Below, in pieces: positions 14,523-15,679 of a stretch of 15,679 bases of DNA. The notes beneath the pieces were generated by a model. The model was not told where the DNA came from. It ran no database searches and saw nothing but the letters and a program-made list of their open reading frames with translations. Numbering within the stretch: position 1 is the first letter of the stretch; each line of letters begins with the position of its first letter. The translations under genes were made by a program, and so were the position numbers. The stretch lies in contig CAMFNC010000062.1 of assembly GCA_945965245.1 (NCBI GenBank), positions 1 through 15,679 on the forward strand, in the 5' to 3' direction. The DNA comes from an uncultured Porphyromonas sp. GTDB lineage: Bacteria > Bacteroidota > Bacteroidia > Bacteroidales > Porphyromonadaceae.

Positions 14523-15335
14523 TCAGAATAGTCTGATAGACATGCCGATGTTGAAAACCGGTATGATTTGCGAATAATAGAGAATCATTTGGGCTTCTTT
14601 GGAGTAATCAGCCATTTTATTCAAATCGCCGGATAATACATTAGGCGAAGTCACCCTGGCCTTACCTGCAAATAATACTCCCAAATCTCCAACGAAAGCC
14701 ACTCGTGAATGGGGCACATGGTATCCCATACCTATTCCGATATAGGGCTGTATGGTGCGTCCCAATAGCACTGAGACAGCCACCGAGGCATTTTCATTGG
14801 GTTGAATGACCAATTTGTCATCGGGAAAGTTGCTGTCATAAATCGAAATTTTGGGCATATCGTTGGGGTCTAACGTAGTGTTATTCTCCATGATGGATTT
14901 TTGGGTATTGAAGTCAATCAATTGTCCTTCCACCCTCATTTTTACGGCTCCGATATAGATACCTGCGGTCACTCTGAATTTGTTTTTGAACGGATGATAG
15001 TCCAATAGCAGATGTCCTCTTGTACTGGAAATTTTGAATGTGCCATTCACTGCCGGCACATATCCCAAAGCATCTTTATAGGCTTTAATCTCCTGCACAT
15101 CTTCAATTTGAAATTGATGCTTGTATGCTTGGATGGCAGGAATAAAGCCAATGCCGGCTCGGACGGTGAGTTCGGGTATGAATCGCATGCCCACTCCGAG
15201 ATTAGTCCCGTCGGGAATACCTAACCCGACTGCCATACCCACGGCCATACCGTCTTTCGAAGTGGAGAGCGGATTTTGTGCGTAAAGAGGGAGGGTAGCA
15301 AATAAAAGAGTGATGCCGATAAGTATATTTTTCAT
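14523..15335 (-). CDS. Outer-membrane beta-barrel protein candidate with signal peptide
   Basis: The start chosen is the ATG at 15335, giving 270 residues. An open frame continues to a TTG at 15353, but that would overlap the upstream gene, and the ATG directly begins a clean signal peptide (MKNILIGITLLFATLPLYA, cleavage before QNP). The mature protein has alternating glycine/aromatic strands such as AVGMAVGLGIPDG, GHLLLDYHPF, FRVTAGIYIGAV, IQPYIGIGMGYHVPHS and VAFVGDLGVLFAG. It ends in aromatic Phe (SIRLF), a usual signal for outer-membrane barrel assembly. The strand count visible fits a small 8-10-strand barrel with longer loops (for example the Asn/Asp-rich region about 140-180). I do not recognise a specific family or ligand. 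It lies 10 bases after the stop of the upstream exported gene, so the two probably form one leftward operon. Confidence 0.75.
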   Translation of the reverse strand: MKNILIGITLLFATLPLYAQNPLSTSKDGMAVGMAVGLGIPDGTNLGVGMRFIPELTVRAGIGFIPAIQAYKHQFQIEDVQEIKAYKDALGYVPAVNGTFKISSTRGHLLLDYHPFKNKFRVTAGIYIGAVKMRVEGQLIDFNTQKSIMENNTTLDPNDMPKISIYDSNFPDDKLVIQPNENASVAVSVLLGRTIQPYIGIGMGYHVPHSRVAFVGDLGVLFAGKARVTSPNVLSGDLNKMADYSKEAQMILYYSQIIPVFNIGMSIRLF

Positions 15336-15345
15336 AATTCTGTAT

Positions 15346-15679
15346 TTATTCAATTTCTATAGAGCCTTTGTATTTGATTTGCAGTGTAAGCGTTTGTACG
15401 GCTTCGATTTTTTTTGTTTGTGTGGTAACAATTTTGACGGGAAGCTCGTTTTGCTTCATTAATGTCAATAAATCAGATTGTTTCAGACTGAAAGTGATTT
15501 TGTAGGGGTCTGTGGAATTGTCACTGACGGCAAATAGCGTATTGTCATTGCCGGAGTAAATGGTTGTTATTCTGAAAAATCCCACATTAAAGTCTTGAGG
15601 TATCTGTGGCAGGATGGTAACCTCCTTGATGTCGAGTTTCTTGATTTTTTTAGAACCCAAATGAGCCTCTTGGCAAATC
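15346..15679 (-). CDS. Exported or lipoprotein-like protein, 5' end beyond the window
   Basis: The reverse-strand frame ends with TAA at 15346-15348 and stays open to the right edge. The visible part is about 110 residues. The TTG at 15660 is not needed as a start because the frame continues upstream as ...ICQEAHLGSKK; the Cys could be a lipidation site, but the signal peptide lies outside the window. The rest is beta-rich with no recognised motif, containing segments such as FFRITTIYSGNDNT and LTLQIKYKGSIEIE. It sits 10 bases upstream of the barrel gene, so joint expression, and possibly a functional partnership at the envelope, is likely. No function can be assigned. Confidence 0.6.
   Translation of the reverse strand, partial: ICQEAHLGSKKIKKLDIKEVTILPQIPQDFNVGFFRITTIYSGNDNTLFAVSDNSTDPYKITFSLKQSDLLTLMKQNELPVKIVTTQTKKIEAVQTLTLQIKYKGSIEIE

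Noticed and set aside
15336..15353. TTG at 15353 as start of the barrel protein
   Set aside because: It overlaps the upstream gene and adds six residues ahead of a normal signal peptide; ATG at 15335 is the natural start.

Overview
The window looks like a chromosomal segment from the order Bacteroidales, plausibly a Porphyromonas-like organism. The evidence is a long Bacteroidetes-type SecA with extra helical inserts, TAnnTTTG (-7 type) promoter boxes, start codons without clear Shine-Dalgarno sequences, a lipoprotein with leucine-rich repeats, and a PafA-type (alkaline phosphatase superfamily) fold protein. The genus is an inference; no rRNA or other decisive marker is present.

Layout, left to right. 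A leftward LptF/LptG-type LPS-export permease is cut by the left edge (1-247). A 387-base divergent intergenic region separates it from a very large rightward surface lipoprotein (635-4045) carrying two copies of an 'Asp/Asn-rich loop + leucine-rich repeat + cap' module. After its terminator comes a 542-base intergenic region holding a four-unit array of small hairpins in exact 22-base register (4205-4288), and then a TAnnTTTG promoter. This promoter probably drives an exported alkaline-phosphatase-superfamily protein (4588-6192), followed 45 bases later by secA (6238-9567) and a hairpin terminator. Four closely spaced rightward genes follow: yicC, a guanidino-modifying (arginine-deiminase-like) enzyme, radA, and a COG2509-type FAD-dependent protein. 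They end at a 17-bp perfect hairpin. Two leftward genes, an outer-membrane beta-barrel candidate and an exported protein cut by the right edge, converge on the same hairpin.

Functional reading. The core is housekeeping: protein export (SecA), RNA turnover (YicC), recombinational repair (RadA), and envelope or LPS transport (LptF/G). The most interesting object is the protein encoded just before secA. It keeps the PafA-like fold and the first metal-site aspartate, but by eye it has lost the nucleophile position, the phosphate-binding residues and nearly every other zinc ligand. It therefore looks like an exported pseudo-phosphatase. Other notable features are the 22-base hairpin array, a hairpin framework shared by two terminators 5 kb apart, and an internally duplicated, compositionally mosaic leucine-rich lipoprotein. 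I see no CRISPR array, transposase, integrase, tRNA or rRNA.
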